Positions 23,401 to 30,706 of a stretch of 64,000 nt of DNA are shown in pieces. Position numbers and translations under genes: made by a program. The first letter of the stretch is position 1. Each line of letters starts with the position of its first letter. Below the pieces are notes generated by a model. The model saw only the letters and a list, made by a program, of their open reading frames with translations. It made no database searches and had not been told where the DNA came from. Origin of the DNA: Pycnopodia helianthoides (Eukaryota > Echinodermata > Asteroidea > Forcipulatida > Asteriidae); the NCBI GenBank assembly GCA_032158295.1, contig CM063263.1:9520474-9584473 (forward strand), written 5' to 3'.

Positions 23401-25612
23401 AACGCAATCACACAAGTCATTCACAAACAAACTTTCTCATGTGTGCACAACAACGACAGTTGATTTAATGATGATAACCGCTGTGTTGGAGCCTTTGTTG
23501 CAGCATATTCATTATGCACACCAGTGGCAATACCAAGTACCAGTGCTGAATACAACTACAAGTGTGCTTGTAAATGCACTGTATAATTACTATATAATAA
23601 TTATCTGTGCTGTATAATTGAATTGAAATTCGGTAAGATGCATGTTTTACCGTGCTTGGTCAATTAAGAAGTAAATAAAAAAGACAGGTTGGTCAATTGT
23701 TCAATTAAATCGTGCAGTATTCAGGATTTTGCAATTAAATTGAGTGACAGTTGGAGTGACTTTTGTTTCTTTTTCTGCCGGTAGGCATTACTGATTGGTG
23801 GTCGGTGGTGACTGGCACCGACCAGCTCAGCTACAACACTGATGGTGACTTACAATGACTTGTATTGACTATGCAGAGGCAATATCAACTGAAATTTTGA
23901 CTTGACAAAGGGGGGGTTCAAATCTAGTAAGGTTACGTGTTACTTACCTTTGGGAAAGGGCAGCAACCCCACTGACCAGATGCTAGCATGCAGCAGGTGT
24001 TACCAGTTGGACACTGGGCAGTTCCACCAGGGCAGATAACATTTTCAACCTAGAAGATTTTGATTCAAAGTTAAACTGAATTAAAACCATGAAATTTAAA
24101 GAATTCTTTAGTGAGGGTGGTTTTTTTGTTGTTTATTTAAAAAGAGCAAGCCCTGTACAATATTTTAAAATGGGGGTATTGATTGTAATGTAAGGGAGAA
24201 GGTTTGAGGGTAGTTTGGCTTGTAGCATGGAGGAAGGAAATACATGGAGTTCGAACAAACCCAACATCAAAAGAACCGCGCAGCAGCGATAAAATCCTGT
24301 GTGCACAGCGTCGGCCGCCGAAACTGACCATTACTGGAGAACAGAATAGTTCGCGCACGCAAGATAGTCTTATAATTTGGAGGGAAATACGTTATCATTT
24401 TTTAATGATTTTAGTGGTTTTCCAGTGATCTCCAGTGCTTGAAAAGTCAATGGTTGAAGAATTTGCAATTTTCCGCGTCCATTCGTGTATGTTTTCGAGG
24501 CATCCAGAGTGTTCCAGAAATGTTGGGGACGATTTAAAAATACACTAATTTGCCTATGCCACATACAGATTGTTGTTTACCGATTGGTATTGTGCACGCG
24601 CGATGTGCTGAACGGCTACGTCATCGTCTCAGAATTCAGTCTAGCATGAGCTGGACCGTGCGCTATTTAAAATACCGCGGCAGCCTACTGTGTTCTTTTG
24701 ATGTTGGGTTCGTTTGGACTCCATGTATTTCCTTCCTCCATGCTTGTAGCTACAGGGATATGCCAAAATGAAATCAGGTTTCAAATTCGAAGAAAATCTC
24801 CACTGAACCACAAGTCTTGAATTTTAGAACTTTTACACTGGTATACCCGAAACCCCTGTGTTTGTTATGCAGGAAATACATTCCTAGTCATTATTAGTGT
24901 TATTACCCCCTGGTACTAATTTTGAAATAAAAACCAAGACTGCCTCAGAAGAGAACTGAATCACTGTAAGTCAGGAATTCTTTAGACGAGGGATGCTTGC
25001 AACAAACCAGAAACACTGACGTGTCATCTGAAGGACAAGCAATCTTACTCGGGGCCACAATCATCATGACCAGCCAGGCCAGGATTCAAACCCCTACACT
25101 CTGTGAACAACAGAAACTTGAACACGGTGCGTTAGACCGTATTGCCACGACGCTTTGAAATAAGACTCTATGTAGGGTGTCGTGGCCGAGTGGTTAAGAG
25201 TTCTGGTGGTCGAGTCATCAGGGTGTGGGTTCGAATCCCGGTCGTGACACATGTGTCCTTGAGCACGATGCTTTACTATAATTGCTCCTCTCCACCCAGG
25301 GGTATAATGGGTACCTGCGAGGGTAGAGGTTGATGTTGTGTATGAAAAAGCCTTCGGTGCGCCACGGCAGCACGGGGCTGTATACTCCCAAGGGAGCTGA
25401 GAAAGATTACAGAAATGCTATTGGCCCAATGACCAGGGCACTAATGTAAAGCGCATTGATACGTTATTGTGAAATGCGCTATGTAAGAACAAGTTATTAT
25501 TATTTTTATTAATTAACCTAGGGGCGAGAGAGTAACATCTAACACGTACCTGTTGGCTGTATGCAGCGTGTACCAGCACCAGAAGGATACCAGCGAGCAC
25601 GGCGGTCTTCAT
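5331..25612 (-). CDS. GRN: Progranulin-like precursor with 15 granulin modules (whole gene span, 25 coding exons)
   Basis: Secreted multi-granulin precursor. In animals progranulin is a lysosomal and extracellular glycoprotein processed into cysteine-rich granulin peptides. Reading the minus strand, 25 exons join in phase 0 into about 1,177 residues: a signal peptide, then 15 modules, each with 12 cysteines as C, C, CC, CC, CC, CC, C, C. Each module is split between the third and fourth CC pairs, as in vertebrate GRN. Linkers of the type [17 protein letters not shown] join modules. Exons from 5' to 3': 25550-25612, 23948-24049, 22207-22335, 21730-21831, 20924-21052, 19719-19820, 19425-19553, 18375-18476, 18081-18209, 17083-17184, 16790-16918, 16039-16152, 15283-15420, 13007-13108, 12393-12623, 11787-12017, 11181-11411, 10476-10706, 10039-10167, 9786-9887, 7987-8115, 7091-7240, 6525-6752, 5818-6042, 5331-5405. 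The family call is very secure. Use of the two divergent exons (15283-16152) is inferred. Confidence 0.95.
5460..5817 (-). repeat. Tandem duplication in the last progranulin intron
   Basis: Two copies of a segment of about 180 bp: CATGAAGGGTTTA, AACAGGCGCGGT, a G run, CTCTAACTTTCG, AAAGCACCCTAT, TATACATACCTT. The first copy carries a duplicate of the exon 24 donor context near 5628-5640. The second abuts the real donor at 5817. Confidence 0.75.
5818..6042 (-). CDS. GRN: Progranulin exon 24: granulin 14 B half fused to granulin 15 A half
   Basis: 75 residues: [17 protein letters not shown], the linker [16 protein letters not shown], then [18 protein letters not shown] and PLPK. The acceptor CACCAAG|GCG follows a long pyrimidine tract. 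Donor AAG|GTATGT. Confidence 0.94.
6099..6434 (+). mobile_element. tRNA-derived SINE (Leu/Ser-type head), copy 1
   Basis: A tRNA-like head at 6099-6187 with A box TGGCCGAGCGG and B box GGTTCGAATCC, ending GTCATGACAC. It is followed by a body (CCAGGGGTAAATGGGTACCTG) shared with the copy at 25177. It lies in the intron between progranulin exons 23 and 24, antisense to the gene. Confidence 0.8.
6525..6752 (-). CDS. GRN: Progranulin exon 23: granulin 13 B half fused to granulin 14 A half
   Basis: 76 residues: [17 protein letters not shown], the linker [17 protein letters not shown], then an A half ending WGCCPLPK. Donor AAA|GTAAGC; acceptor CTACAG|GCTGCG. Its sequence is well separated from the amplified arrays, so it is probably an older module. 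Confidence 0.94.
7091..7240 (-). CDS. GRN: Progranulin exon 22: extra linker plus granulin 13 A half
   Basis: 50 residues. It begins [20 protein letters not shown], a second linker directly after the linker of exon 21, then an A half with [18 protein letters not shown] ending PQVQ rather than PxPK. Acceptor TTTTCAG|GCAGAC; donor CAG|GTGAGT. Confidence 0.9.
7544..7710. mobile_element. GGGCCC foldback MITE in the exon 21-22 intron
   Basis: GGGCCCAATTTCATAGAGCT at the left and AGCTCTATGAAATTGGGCCC at the right are exact mirror ends around CCAGTCACAAGATGTGCTTG. Confidence 0.82.
7987..8115 (-). CDS. GRN: Progranulin exon 21: granulin 12, B half plus linker
   Basis: 43 residues, [22 protein letters not shown], then [19 protein letters not shown]. 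Acceptor TAAAAG|GCGGTA; donor GAG|GTAAAA. Confidence 0.92.
8116..9785. other. Progranulin intron 20 (exons 20 to 21)
   Basis: No granulin half-exon lies between. It contains an ATT run at 9138-9160 followed by ATTCGGCATAATTCACAATA, which looks like the reversed 3' end of a dispersed retroelement. Confidence 0.55.
9786..9887 (-). CDS. GRN: Progranulin exon 20: granulin 12, A half
   Basis: 34 residues starting [13 protein letters not shown], with [14 protein letters not shown]. It resembles exon 2 more than its near neighbours. Acceptor CTACCAG|GTTGAA; donor AAG|GTAAGT. Confidence 0.92.
10039..10167 (-). CDS. GRN: Progranulin exon 19: granulin 11, B half plus linker
   Basis: 43 residues of the [11 protein letters not shown] type but as a separate exon ending VAQPIK. 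It therefore keeps the linker intron that the fused exons lack. Donor AAG|GTAAAA. Confidence 0.92.
10476..10706 (-). CDS. GRN: Progranulin exon 18: granulin 10 B half fused to granulin 11 A half
   Basis: 77 residues, [17 protein letters not shown] through the [14 protein letters not shown] linker to CCPIPK. No upstream in-frame ATG is near, so a simple ORF search misses it. Donor AAG|GTGAGT; acceptor TTCGTAG|GCGGTA. Confidence 0.93.
11181..11411 (-). CDS. GRN: Progranulin exon 17: granulin 9 B half fused to granulin 10 A half
   Basis: 77 residues, with K in CCPKGYTC where exons 15, 16 and 18 have N. Otherwise it is the same protein as exon 16. Splice sites are shared. Confidence 0.94.
11787..12017 (-). 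CDS. GRN: Progranulin exon 16: granulin 8 B half fused to granulin 9 A half
   Basis: 77 residues with [15 protein letters not shown], the linker [14 protein letters not shown] and an A half ending CCPIPK. It starts exactly 606 bp from the equivalent points of exons 15 and 17. Donor AAG|GTGAGT. Confidence 0.94.
12393..12623 (-). CDS. GRN: Progranulin exon 15: granulin 7 B half fused to granulin 8 A half
   Basis: 77 residues in one exon: [17 protein letters not shown], a linker ending [14 protein letters not shown], then an A half ending CCPIPK. The intron that elsewhere falls after PIE is absent. It is the most divergent of the four fused exons in its linker. Donor AAG|GTGAGT; acceptor TTCGCAG|GCTGTA. 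Confidence 0.94.
13007..13108 (-). CDS. GRN: Progranulin exon 14: granulin 7, A half
   Basis: 34 residues, [13 protein letters not shown] to GCCPIPK. This is the K/I-type A half ([14 protein letters not shown]) used through the 606-bp array, here on its own exon. The acceptor is TGCCAG|GTTGAA and the donor AAG|GTGGGT. Confidence 0.92.
13410..13695. mobile_element. piggyBac-like MITE (TTAACACGTTGACTGCCGG family), copy with a damaged right end
   Basis: Starts TTAACGCGTTGAGTGCCGG and contains the 18-bp palindrome CTACGAGTATACTCGTAG. The right end stops at GGCAGTCAACAG without TTAA. It lies in the intron between progranulin exons 13 and 14. Confidence 0.72.
13696..15195. other. Progranulin intron between exons 13 and 14, remainder
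   Basis: No further cysteine-rich exon. 14810-15010 is a cluster of inverted AGCCACAGCC/GGCTGTGGCT and CACTCAGCTTTGGCT units. 13900-14240 has two related fragments (ACAAGACCGC, GGACTTGTCC). Confidence 0.5.
15283..15420 (-). CDS. GRN: Progranulin exon 13: divergent granulin 6, B half plus acidic linker
   Basis: 46 residues starting [17 protein letters not shown], with all six C-terminal-half cysteines, then a linker [17 protein letters not shown] unlike the VAQPIE type. The acceptor ATTTCAG|GCC is good. The only phase-0 donor I see is GAG|GTTTCG, again weak. If this donor is not used, the frame runs on through a hydrophobic stretch to TAA at 15196-15198. Confidence 0.75.
16039..16152 (-). CDS. 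GRN: Progranulin exon 12: divergent granulin 6, A half
   Basis: 38 residues starting [10 protein letters not shown] with six cysteines (KC, MC, TCC, ACC spacing) but little other identity to the A exons around it. It ends CCPLPK in phase 0. The acceptor TATTTCAG|GAT is good; a second in-frame AG (CACAG|GTCGGG) would start at 16143. The donor AAG|GTTCCA is weak, with T at +3. Decayed copies of this exon lie near 17428, 18736 and 20096. Confidence 0.72.
16480..16569 (-). mobile_element. tRNA-derived SINE (TAGCTCAGTTGG head)
   Basis: On the minus strand it reads GGGCTAGGTAGCTCAGTTGG, then GGAGGTCGTTGGTTCAAATC. It has A and B boxes and an Asn-like GTTAA anticodon loop, but an unpaired anticodon stem and an attached body, so it is a SINE and not a tRNA gene. 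Confidence 0.7.
16609..16690 (+). mobile_element. 5' fragment of the same tRNA-derived SINE, inverted
   Basis: Reads GGGCTAGATAGCTCAGCTGG to GGAGGTCGTT, then stops in unrelated sequence. With the minus-strand copy 40 bp away it forms an inverted pair in the intron between exons 11 and 12. Confidence 0.65.
16790..16918 (-). CDS. GRN: Progranulin exon 11: granulin 5, B half plus linker
   Basis: 43 residues with [15 protein letters not shown] and the linker [10 protein letters not shown]. This is the last B exon of the 1.3-kb array in the direction of transcription. Its downstream intron holds an inverted pair of tRNA-derived SINE pieces. Confidence 0.92.
17083..17184 (-). CDS. GRN: Progranulin exon 10: granulin 5, A half
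   Basis: 34 residues, [13 protein letters not shown] to GCCPYPK. The acceptor is TCCCAG|GTTGAA and the donor AAG|GTAAGT. Confidence 0.92.
17428..17539 (-). pseudogene. Decayed copy of the divergent granulin A exon (relic 1)
   Basis: Matches exon 12 (16039-16152) along its length, including the GATCCACAGGTC start and the ACATGTGTAAATCAAACTTC core. It has lost single bases (GAAGTGG for GACAGTGG) that shift the frame before the last cysteine pairs. It lies in the intron beside a functional A exon. Confidence 0.75.
18081..18209 (-). CDS. GRN: Progranulin exon 9: granulin 4, B half plus linker
   Basis: 43 residues. It differs from its neighbours at [11 protein letters not shown], where T before the cysteine became I. 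The linker is [10 protein letters not shown]. Confidence 0.92.
18375..18476 (-). CDS. GRN: Progranulin exon 8: granulin 4, A half
   Basis: 34 residues, the same protein sequence as exons 6 and 10, ending GCCPYPK. Splice sites match those of exon 6. Confidence 0.92.
18736..18832 (-). pseudogene. Decayed copy of the divergent granulin A exon (relic 2)
   Basis: Keeps the ACATGTGTAAATCAAACTTC core and CCCGTTGCTAAAGG, but the 5' part is eroded and a CC pair reads YC (TACTGC). It is not usable as a granulin exon. Confidence 0.72.
19425..19553 (-). CDS. GRN: Progranulin exon 7: granulin 3, B half plus linker
   Basis: 43 residues with [15 protein letters not shown] and the linker [10 protein letters not shown]. 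The intron flank GACGTAGAAAACACTGTGAC just beyond the donor is also found next to the B exons at 18081 and 16790. Confidence 0.92.
19719..19820 (-). CDS. GRN: Progranulin exon 6: granulin 3, A half
   Basis: 34 residues, [13 protein letters not shown] to GCCPYPK. I read it as identical in protein to exons 8 and 10, which implies recent duplication or conversion. The acceptor is TCCCAG|GTTGAA. Confidence 0.92.
20096..20180 (-). pseudogene. Decayed copy of the divergent granulin A exon (relic 3)
   Basis: Near-copy of relic 2, with the same TACTGC change and the same eroded 5' end. Relics 2 and 3 were therefore copied together after decay. Confidence 0.72.
20924..21052 (-). CDS. GRN: Progranulin exon 5: granulin 2, B half plus linker
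   Basis: 43 residues, [17 protein letters not shown], then CNIAQGTC and the linker [10 protein letters not shown]. The donor GAG|GTAAAC and acceptor ATAAAG|GCGGTA are shared with the other copies in the 1.3-kb array. Confidence 0.92.
21730..21831 (-). CDS. GRN: Progranulin exon 4: granulin 2, A half
   Basis: 34 residues. It differs from the other copies by S in CPTGSTCC and ends GCCPYPK. The acceptor is CTACCAG|GTTGAA and the donor AAG|GTAAGT. Confidence 0.92.
22207..22335 (-). CDS. GRN: Progranulin exon 3: granulin 1, B half plus linker
   Basis: 43 residues beginning [17 protein letters not shown], with the last six cysteines and the linker [13 protein letters not shown]. The acceptor is ATATAG|GCGGTA and the donor GAG|GTAAAC. 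The Q after HCC (others have R or P) and the T in ATKN distinguish it from the other B exons. Confidence 0.93.
22422..22763. mobile_element. MITE family GTACACTTTTGGTAA, copy 1
   Basis: About 342 bp; the left end TTAAAGGTATTGTACAC is mirrored by the right end GTGTACAGGGCCTTTAA. It is inserted in the progranulin intron between exons 2 and 3. Confidence 0.82.
22855..23095. mobile_element. GGGCCC foldback MITE, long palindromic variant
   Basis: Ends as in the 7544 copy. The interior also folds: AAAACAGGATTACCAGCCAA is mirrored by TTGGTTGGTAATCCTGTTTT, so nearly the whole 241 bp can form one hairpin. Confidence 0.8.
23948..24049 (-). CDS. GRN: Progranulin exon 2: granulin 1, A half
   Basis: 34 residues beginning [16 protein letters not shown] and ending GCCPFPK. 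It has six cysteines (CX6CX5CCX8CC). The acceptor is TTCTAG|GTTGAA and the donor AAG|GTAAGT. Confidence 0.93.
24225..24743. mobile_element. Foldback element with 52-bp arms
   Basis: The left arm 24225-24276 (GCATGGAGGAAGGAAATACA ... AAGAAC) and right arm 24692-24743 are mirror images with few mismatches, around about 415 bp of unique sequence. It lies in the intron between progranulin exons 1 and 2. Confidence 0.75.
25177..25506 (+). mobile_element. tRNA-derived SINE (Leu/Ser-type head), copy 2
   Basis: Starts GTGTCGTGGCCGAGTGG and has B box GGTTCGAATCCC. The body is shared with copy 1 and the tail is TTATTATTATT. It sits about 45 bp from the exon 1 donor, antisense to progranulin. Confidence 0.82.
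25550..25612 (-). CDS. GRN: Progranulin exon 1: signal peptide
   Basis: Encodes 21 residues, starting [20 protein letters not shown] and ending in a second Q. This is a short n-region, a hydrophobic core and a likely cleavage after AYS. The donor CAG|GTACGTG is good and in phase 0. Upstream, TTTACTCAG ends at 25632, so this exon probably starts at 25631 with 19 nt of 5' UTR, and an untranslated exon lies further upstream. Confidence 0.93.
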
Positions 25613-26000
25613 CTTGAATCCAAGGGGGTATCTGAGTAAAAGAATGCAATTAAAAAGATACATTATCACTGAAAAGATAAATATTAACCACACAAGTGCA
25701 AAATGATCAAACACATGAAAAAATCTCAAACTTGATGCTTAATTTTCAACAAACACAGAAACAAATCATGTAATGCACGGTATTCAACCAGGCACCTACT
25801 TGCTTTTTGCACAGTGAACGAACATCTCAACCAATAATACATTTTTTTAAAACTTAATAAATAAATGAAAACCTGCACACACGTACAAGCGCAAAAAATA
25901 CTTGTTAACGAGAGCGTACTGTACGACGCACACTTCAGTGTACAGTTCCCAGCTTGACAAAAACTCATGTGAACTACGAAATCGCGGATGAAACTTACAG

Positions 26001-26035
26001 AAAACTTACACGAAACTGAAATTGTGCTTCACCTT
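26001..26035 (-). promoter_or_regulatory. Candidate 5' UTR exon edge of the progranulin gene
   Basis: The coding exon 1 appears to have an acceptor at 25632-25633, so an untranslated first exon should lie upstream. CGT|GTAAGT (donor at 26009) is a good candidate, with a second GTAAGT about 13 nt further in. The first exon and promoter would then lie just above 26010. I see no clear TATA box. Confidence 0.3.
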
Positions 26036-26938
26036 CAAAGGAGGAAATGAAAATGAAGTATCGGGACAAAGGTACTCCCCCTATGGGGATACAGTTGCAC
26101 ACACACACTGAAACATCATGTGACCATAACTGATATTATCAATTTCAAGCTTTGTGTAAACAACCTTAAAATCCTATTGAGATAGCAATCAGCCAGCGAA
26201 GGTCAAGGATATTTTTTGGAGGTTTGTCATGTGTGGACAATGACAAAAGAACCACATGAGGTCAGGTGTTCCCCTTTCAAGGACAGATTCCCTTCAACTA
26301 TTTCATGCATGAACTCACGAACAAAAATGAGAGAGGACCCCACAATTTCATTAGCCTTTTTGAGATTTTGCAGACACTATATATGTAGGAGTGCACTGTT
26401 TGCTTTGGGTGTATGCAGACAAATTGACCGAAACCTAATAGTGTCATACTCATAGGATTGAGTCTGCCATACCTCAAAATGGCTTATAGAGCTGCTTCAG
26501 CACAAAAAGTAGCTGAGCACAACAGAATTACGCTTACCAGAGCAAGGATTACCAGCCAAAATGCCATTCAGAATGTACCGTTTGTGAATGGTATCCGGCT
26601 CATTTATGCTTAGCAGAAAATTGTTAGGCACTATTTGCTGCTTGAGCAGCTCCAGGAAATTGGGTCCAGTTTGATGTTTTTGTTTAAGCCTTTGAGAAAG
26701 AAACTTCAGGCTAAAAACAACTTTCGCATAATTTATACCAGAAGATCATTTTACTTGGTAAGCAAACTACAACCACAACCAGCTAGTTCCCCTTTCTGTT
26801 CGCTTAAAGAAGATAAATTTAATCTGCTTAAACAAATCCAAATGGATCCCATGGTTTAACTGTTGTTTTTGTGATGTACACTACATTTTTCATTTGGGAA
26901 CTCTATCTACAGCTATTTCATGTACATGTACATGTACC

Positions 26939-27322
26939 TTAAAGGAACATTACAGAATTGGTAATTGTAAAATATACTTTTTATCACAGATTTACATAAA
27001 ACTCACACGGTCTAATGAGGATGATAGTAGAAAACATCCCTTGAAATATTTCTGTCTGAAATGCCATATTTGATGAGAAATGAATAAACTAATTTTCTGA
27101 TTGGAGTTTATCGCTCAGTGAGCGTTTTATTCATTTGTTGAACCTATATGATTTCATGCAAAATGTGTAATCGGTTTCTCACTATTTTCTCGTGACCCAG
27201 ATGGCTGATCGATCTCAAACTTCTACAGGTTTGTCAGTTTATGTATATGGTGGATTACATAAAGTGCTTACACTGCCAGCAACTGTTTTGTTAGCAAAAA
27301 CCAATTCTGTAATGTTCCTTTA
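26939..27322. mobile_element. MITE family AAAGGAACATTACAG, copy 1
   Basis: About 384 bp with terminal inverted repeats of about 24 bp (TTAAAGGAACATTACAGAAT at the left, mirrored at the right). The interior has CTCAGTGAGCGTTTTATTC. No ORF. Confidence 0.82.
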
Positions 27323-27915
27323 AATGACGATGTTGTATCAGCAGTCCTGATGTGGTACAGAATCACGACAACACAGCCCCCTTAAATGTGTCCTCCATTG
27401 CTTTTCAATAAGCCACACACATTCGTAATTTAGTAAGGGACTCCAAATAACTTTTAATAACTAGGAAGCGGAATTGGGAGCCAAGTGCAGACCCTTGCTC
27501 TATGCTCTATGAATGTAATAATGTTCATGAACAAGCACGTGTGCACTCTATACTGTGTAGTCTATGCATGTCCATACATGTACACGTTTATGTACATGCG
27601 TTTTCAAAGAGCTGATGACTTTTTCAACAAAACTTTGTTCTCAATTTTATTAAATTAGATACTGATATTATTAAAGAGGTCATCACCAAGAGCTGTTTCA
27701 AAAGACGACTTTTCAACCAGTTTGTTTTACCATCTGTGAAGTGAGACAAAGCATGGTCTTTGAGAAAGGAAATGGAAAAAAAAAACAGGCCAAATAAGCT
27801 TTGATAAACAGGAAGAGACCGCAAAACAATTGCTTGGGTTGGAGATCAAACAAAAATCAATGCTGCAAACTATTAACCTCAAAAGGGACAAAAATTGGAG
27901 ATGGGCTGGACACTA

Positions 27916-28520
27916 GGGCCCTATTTCATAGAGCTGCTTAACACGTTGACTGCCGGTCATAAATTTGAAGGGGCGTTCCCATTTGCCAAGCATCCCAGTG
28001 TGGTGCGCATGCGAGCATACCGAATAGGTACTTTTTTTTGTCAACATGTTGTAGCATACAAATTTTAACGATGTGTGCTCACCACTGCCAGAAGCGTACA
28101 CATTGCGTTCTCAGTGATGCCAGTGTATTCAATTCACTATACAAAAGCCTTTCATTCTCTATGAGTATACTCGTAGTGGCAGAATCCGTTACACCTGTTA
28201 CTACGAATATACTCGTAGGCGGCAGTCGATGTGTTAAACATAAACTAGACTTATAAACGGAAAATCGCGAGAGATAAGTAGAAGAAGAAGTATTAAAAAA
28301 AATTTTTTTTTAAACGGAACAAAAACAAGGTGTTCCGGGCGGAGTACCCGAACACCTAAATATTGCTTCTACAATTTTCTGCTTAGCAGAAATGAGCAGG
28401 ATACCAGTCACAAATTGTACACACTACATCGTAGTTTGGCTGGTAACCTTATTCTGGTAAGCATAATTTTGTTGTGCTTAGCTACTTTTTGTGCTTAAGC
28501 AGCTCTATGAGACCTGGCCC
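27916..28520. mobile_element. GGGCCC foldback MITE split by nested insertions
   Basis: The left end GGGCCCTATTTCATAGAGCT is at 27916 and the right part (CAATTTTCTGCTTAGCAGAA to AGCTCTATGAGACC) at 28370-28520. Between them are the TTAA MITE at 27938-28237 and a second insert containing AGGTGTTCCGGG/CCCGAACACCT. Confidence 0.72.
27938..28237. mobile_element. piggyBac-like MITE (TTAACACGTTGACTGCCGG family)
   Basis: TTAA at 27938-27941 and 28234-28237, with inverted ends TTAACACGTTGACTGCCG and TTAACACATCGACTGCCG. It is inserted into a GGGCCC foldback element, whose two halves lie at 27916 and 28370. Confidence 0.78.
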
Positions 28521-28866
28521 TCGGCAGAACAAGAGACAAAAGATGGAGCAAAATCAAAGCAGAATGGCAACCTTTACTCCAGGAAAAGAAAAAATGTGGC
28601 AGACTTTGAGCGAGACGGAGAGACCGGATAGTCAGCCACGCCGAATCAAAAGCCTGGCAAAGACATAATCAGAATAGAAATACTTGGCACAGTCTGGGAG
28701 AGGCCGACCTCAAGCAAGATAAAGAGACCAGAAAGTTGGCCACAATGGGATCAACAGCCTGCCGAAGACTACATGTAGTCTTGATTGGCAACGTTGGTTT
28801 TGTCAACGTAGTCGACGATATCGCAATGCGAATTGCTGGAGAAGAGATCTGTATCACACGAGCATC

Positions 28867-29060
28867 TGGGCCCAATTTCATAGAGCTGCTTAGGCACAAA
28901 AAGAAGCTAAGCACAACAAAAATATGCTAACCAGAATAAGGTTACCGGCCAAAATACAATGTCACATGTACAATCTGTGACTGGTATCCTGCTTATTTTT
29001 GCTTAGCAGAAATATTTCAAGCATAATTTTTTGCTTAAGCAGCTCTATGAAATTGGGCCC
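28867..29060. mobile_element. GGGCCC foldback MITE (28.9 kb)
   Basis: GGGCCCAATTTCATAGAGCT to CTCTATGAAATTGGGCCC with the interior AAGGTTACCGGCCAAAAT. Confidence 0.82.
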
Positions 29061-30639
29061 TGGCCATTTTGATCCAGATTCGTAGACTTGCCTAGTCCCT
29101 CCGAGCCAGCTTCCCAGCCAGTCGATACAGCGCCCTGTACTGGTGACTAATACTCAATCAAGACTAGGCAAAGACATACAGAGAATAGAAATACTTGGCA
29201 CAGTTTGGGAGCTCGCATTCGCCCAGCAGTAGGATGTCAATGGCTGATAATAATGATGATAGTTATTGTTATAATAATTTTTTTGAAGAAAAAAAAAACC
29301 CCTCCAAAGTCCCCTCAGTTAGCTGAAAACTTGGGTTTTTTTTCTCACTTCCTTAGTCTTACTCTATGTCTTCTCCATCTTCTCACCTACTACTGTACAG
29401 GTAGGATCATACTTTGGTAAGGACCCTGATAAAACAAAAGTTTAATTTTTATTCAATTTTGGATGAAAAGACAGTAATGGTAGTAAGCATCTTAAGAAAT
29501 GATTTCGTCTGAGGTGCCCCCTGTTGAGTGTTGATTAGAAATCAGAGAGTATAATCAACAAATTTGAATCTCCAAAGACCAAAAACTGCCTTCAGGCGAC
29601 TTTTGGAGATTCAACTTTCCCTGGTGTCCATTAGTTAATATTGCGGCCAGAGATGCAGTTGGTACCCACTGAGAGCTTTTTCCCCCTATTTTCTCAACAC
29701 ATACAATGTAGACACTGTACTCAGCTGAAACTTTCACATGATGAACGAAACTCATATCCTGCACTACACCATGTTTTCTTTTTTCAGTCTGTACACATTG
29801 GAAAGGTCTCTGGTGGAAAAACAACATGCAGTTATTCTCTCTCACAATAAAAGAACTTTGGATGGGTTAGAATCGGTTTTTAAAGAGCACTGTAAGAAAA
29901 ACATGTACAAGGCAATGAAACTTAACCAAAACAAGTTAAATTTCCAATAACACTTTAACTACCACACAGGAAACAGAAACGTTTGTGTGTTAAAGAGATT
30001 ACAGAACTCTTCTTTCATGGACCTTTTTTGTCATCGGATCTTCATATCCTTTGTGTCAACAATGAAAGCGTGATTTCAGTTTTTATGTTTGGAGAGCTGG
30101 TTTAGACTCGTTTTTCCCTCTCCCATTACAAAATAAAATAAGGATAAGAAATACAAAATATGAAAGAGTAAGACTGCAAAATAAAGGTGTTAAATAACCA
30201 AAAAAAAACCAACAGATTTTAACTTTTTGTTTCTTTGTGGAGGAACGATCTTGACCACACGAGTAGAAAGCAAAAATAAAAGTTCGAAAATTAGATTGGA
30301 ACAAAATATAGGCCTACAAAAGCAAAGTAAATTTGGAAGGTACAACTTTTTTTTTATTCGCCGAAAGGTGATTCTACGTGTATGAGACCACCCAAAGACA
30401 AATTTCAATTTATGCCGAGGGCTTAAATTTGGACAGTGCAGAGAAAAGCTTCCCTTATACTATATAGGGCTAGGTTGTGTACAGTTTGTAGGCAAATATT
30501 TCTATTGGTAAAACCAGATCATGGACACACACAAAAATATCGGTGCAAAGTATGCATGTTGCAAGAGAATCTCTTCATTTGTTAAACAAATAAACCGCCA
30601 AAAAAAACTGTACAAAGAAAAATTGACTAAGTAGGATTT

Positions 30640-30706
30640 GAATGTCGCACCAACTGAGCTATCTAGCCCTATATTGGCGGTCTCCCTATTTTGTCAAAAT
30701 CTTTGT
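30640..30706 (-). mobile_element. Relic of the TAGCTCAGTTGG SINE
   Basis: CCAACTGAGCTATCTAGCCC followed by TGGCGGTCTCCCTATTTTGT matches the reverse complement of 16609-16660. The B-box half is missing. Confidence 0.6.

Larger units (their letters stand above)
16721..24060 (-). repeat. Tandem array, about 1.3-kb unit, each with one granulin A and one B exon
   Basis: The five B exons start at 16790, 18081, 19425, 20924 and 22207 (lower ends), spacings of 1291, 1344, 1499 and 1283 bp. Intron flanks are copied with them, such as GACGTAGAAAACACTGTGAC beside B exons and the TTCAAATCCGGTAAAGC stretch beside A exons. The copies at 16.8, 18.1 and 19.4 kb are closest. The unit at 22.2-24.0 kb was enlarged by MITE insertions. 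Confidence 0.88.
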
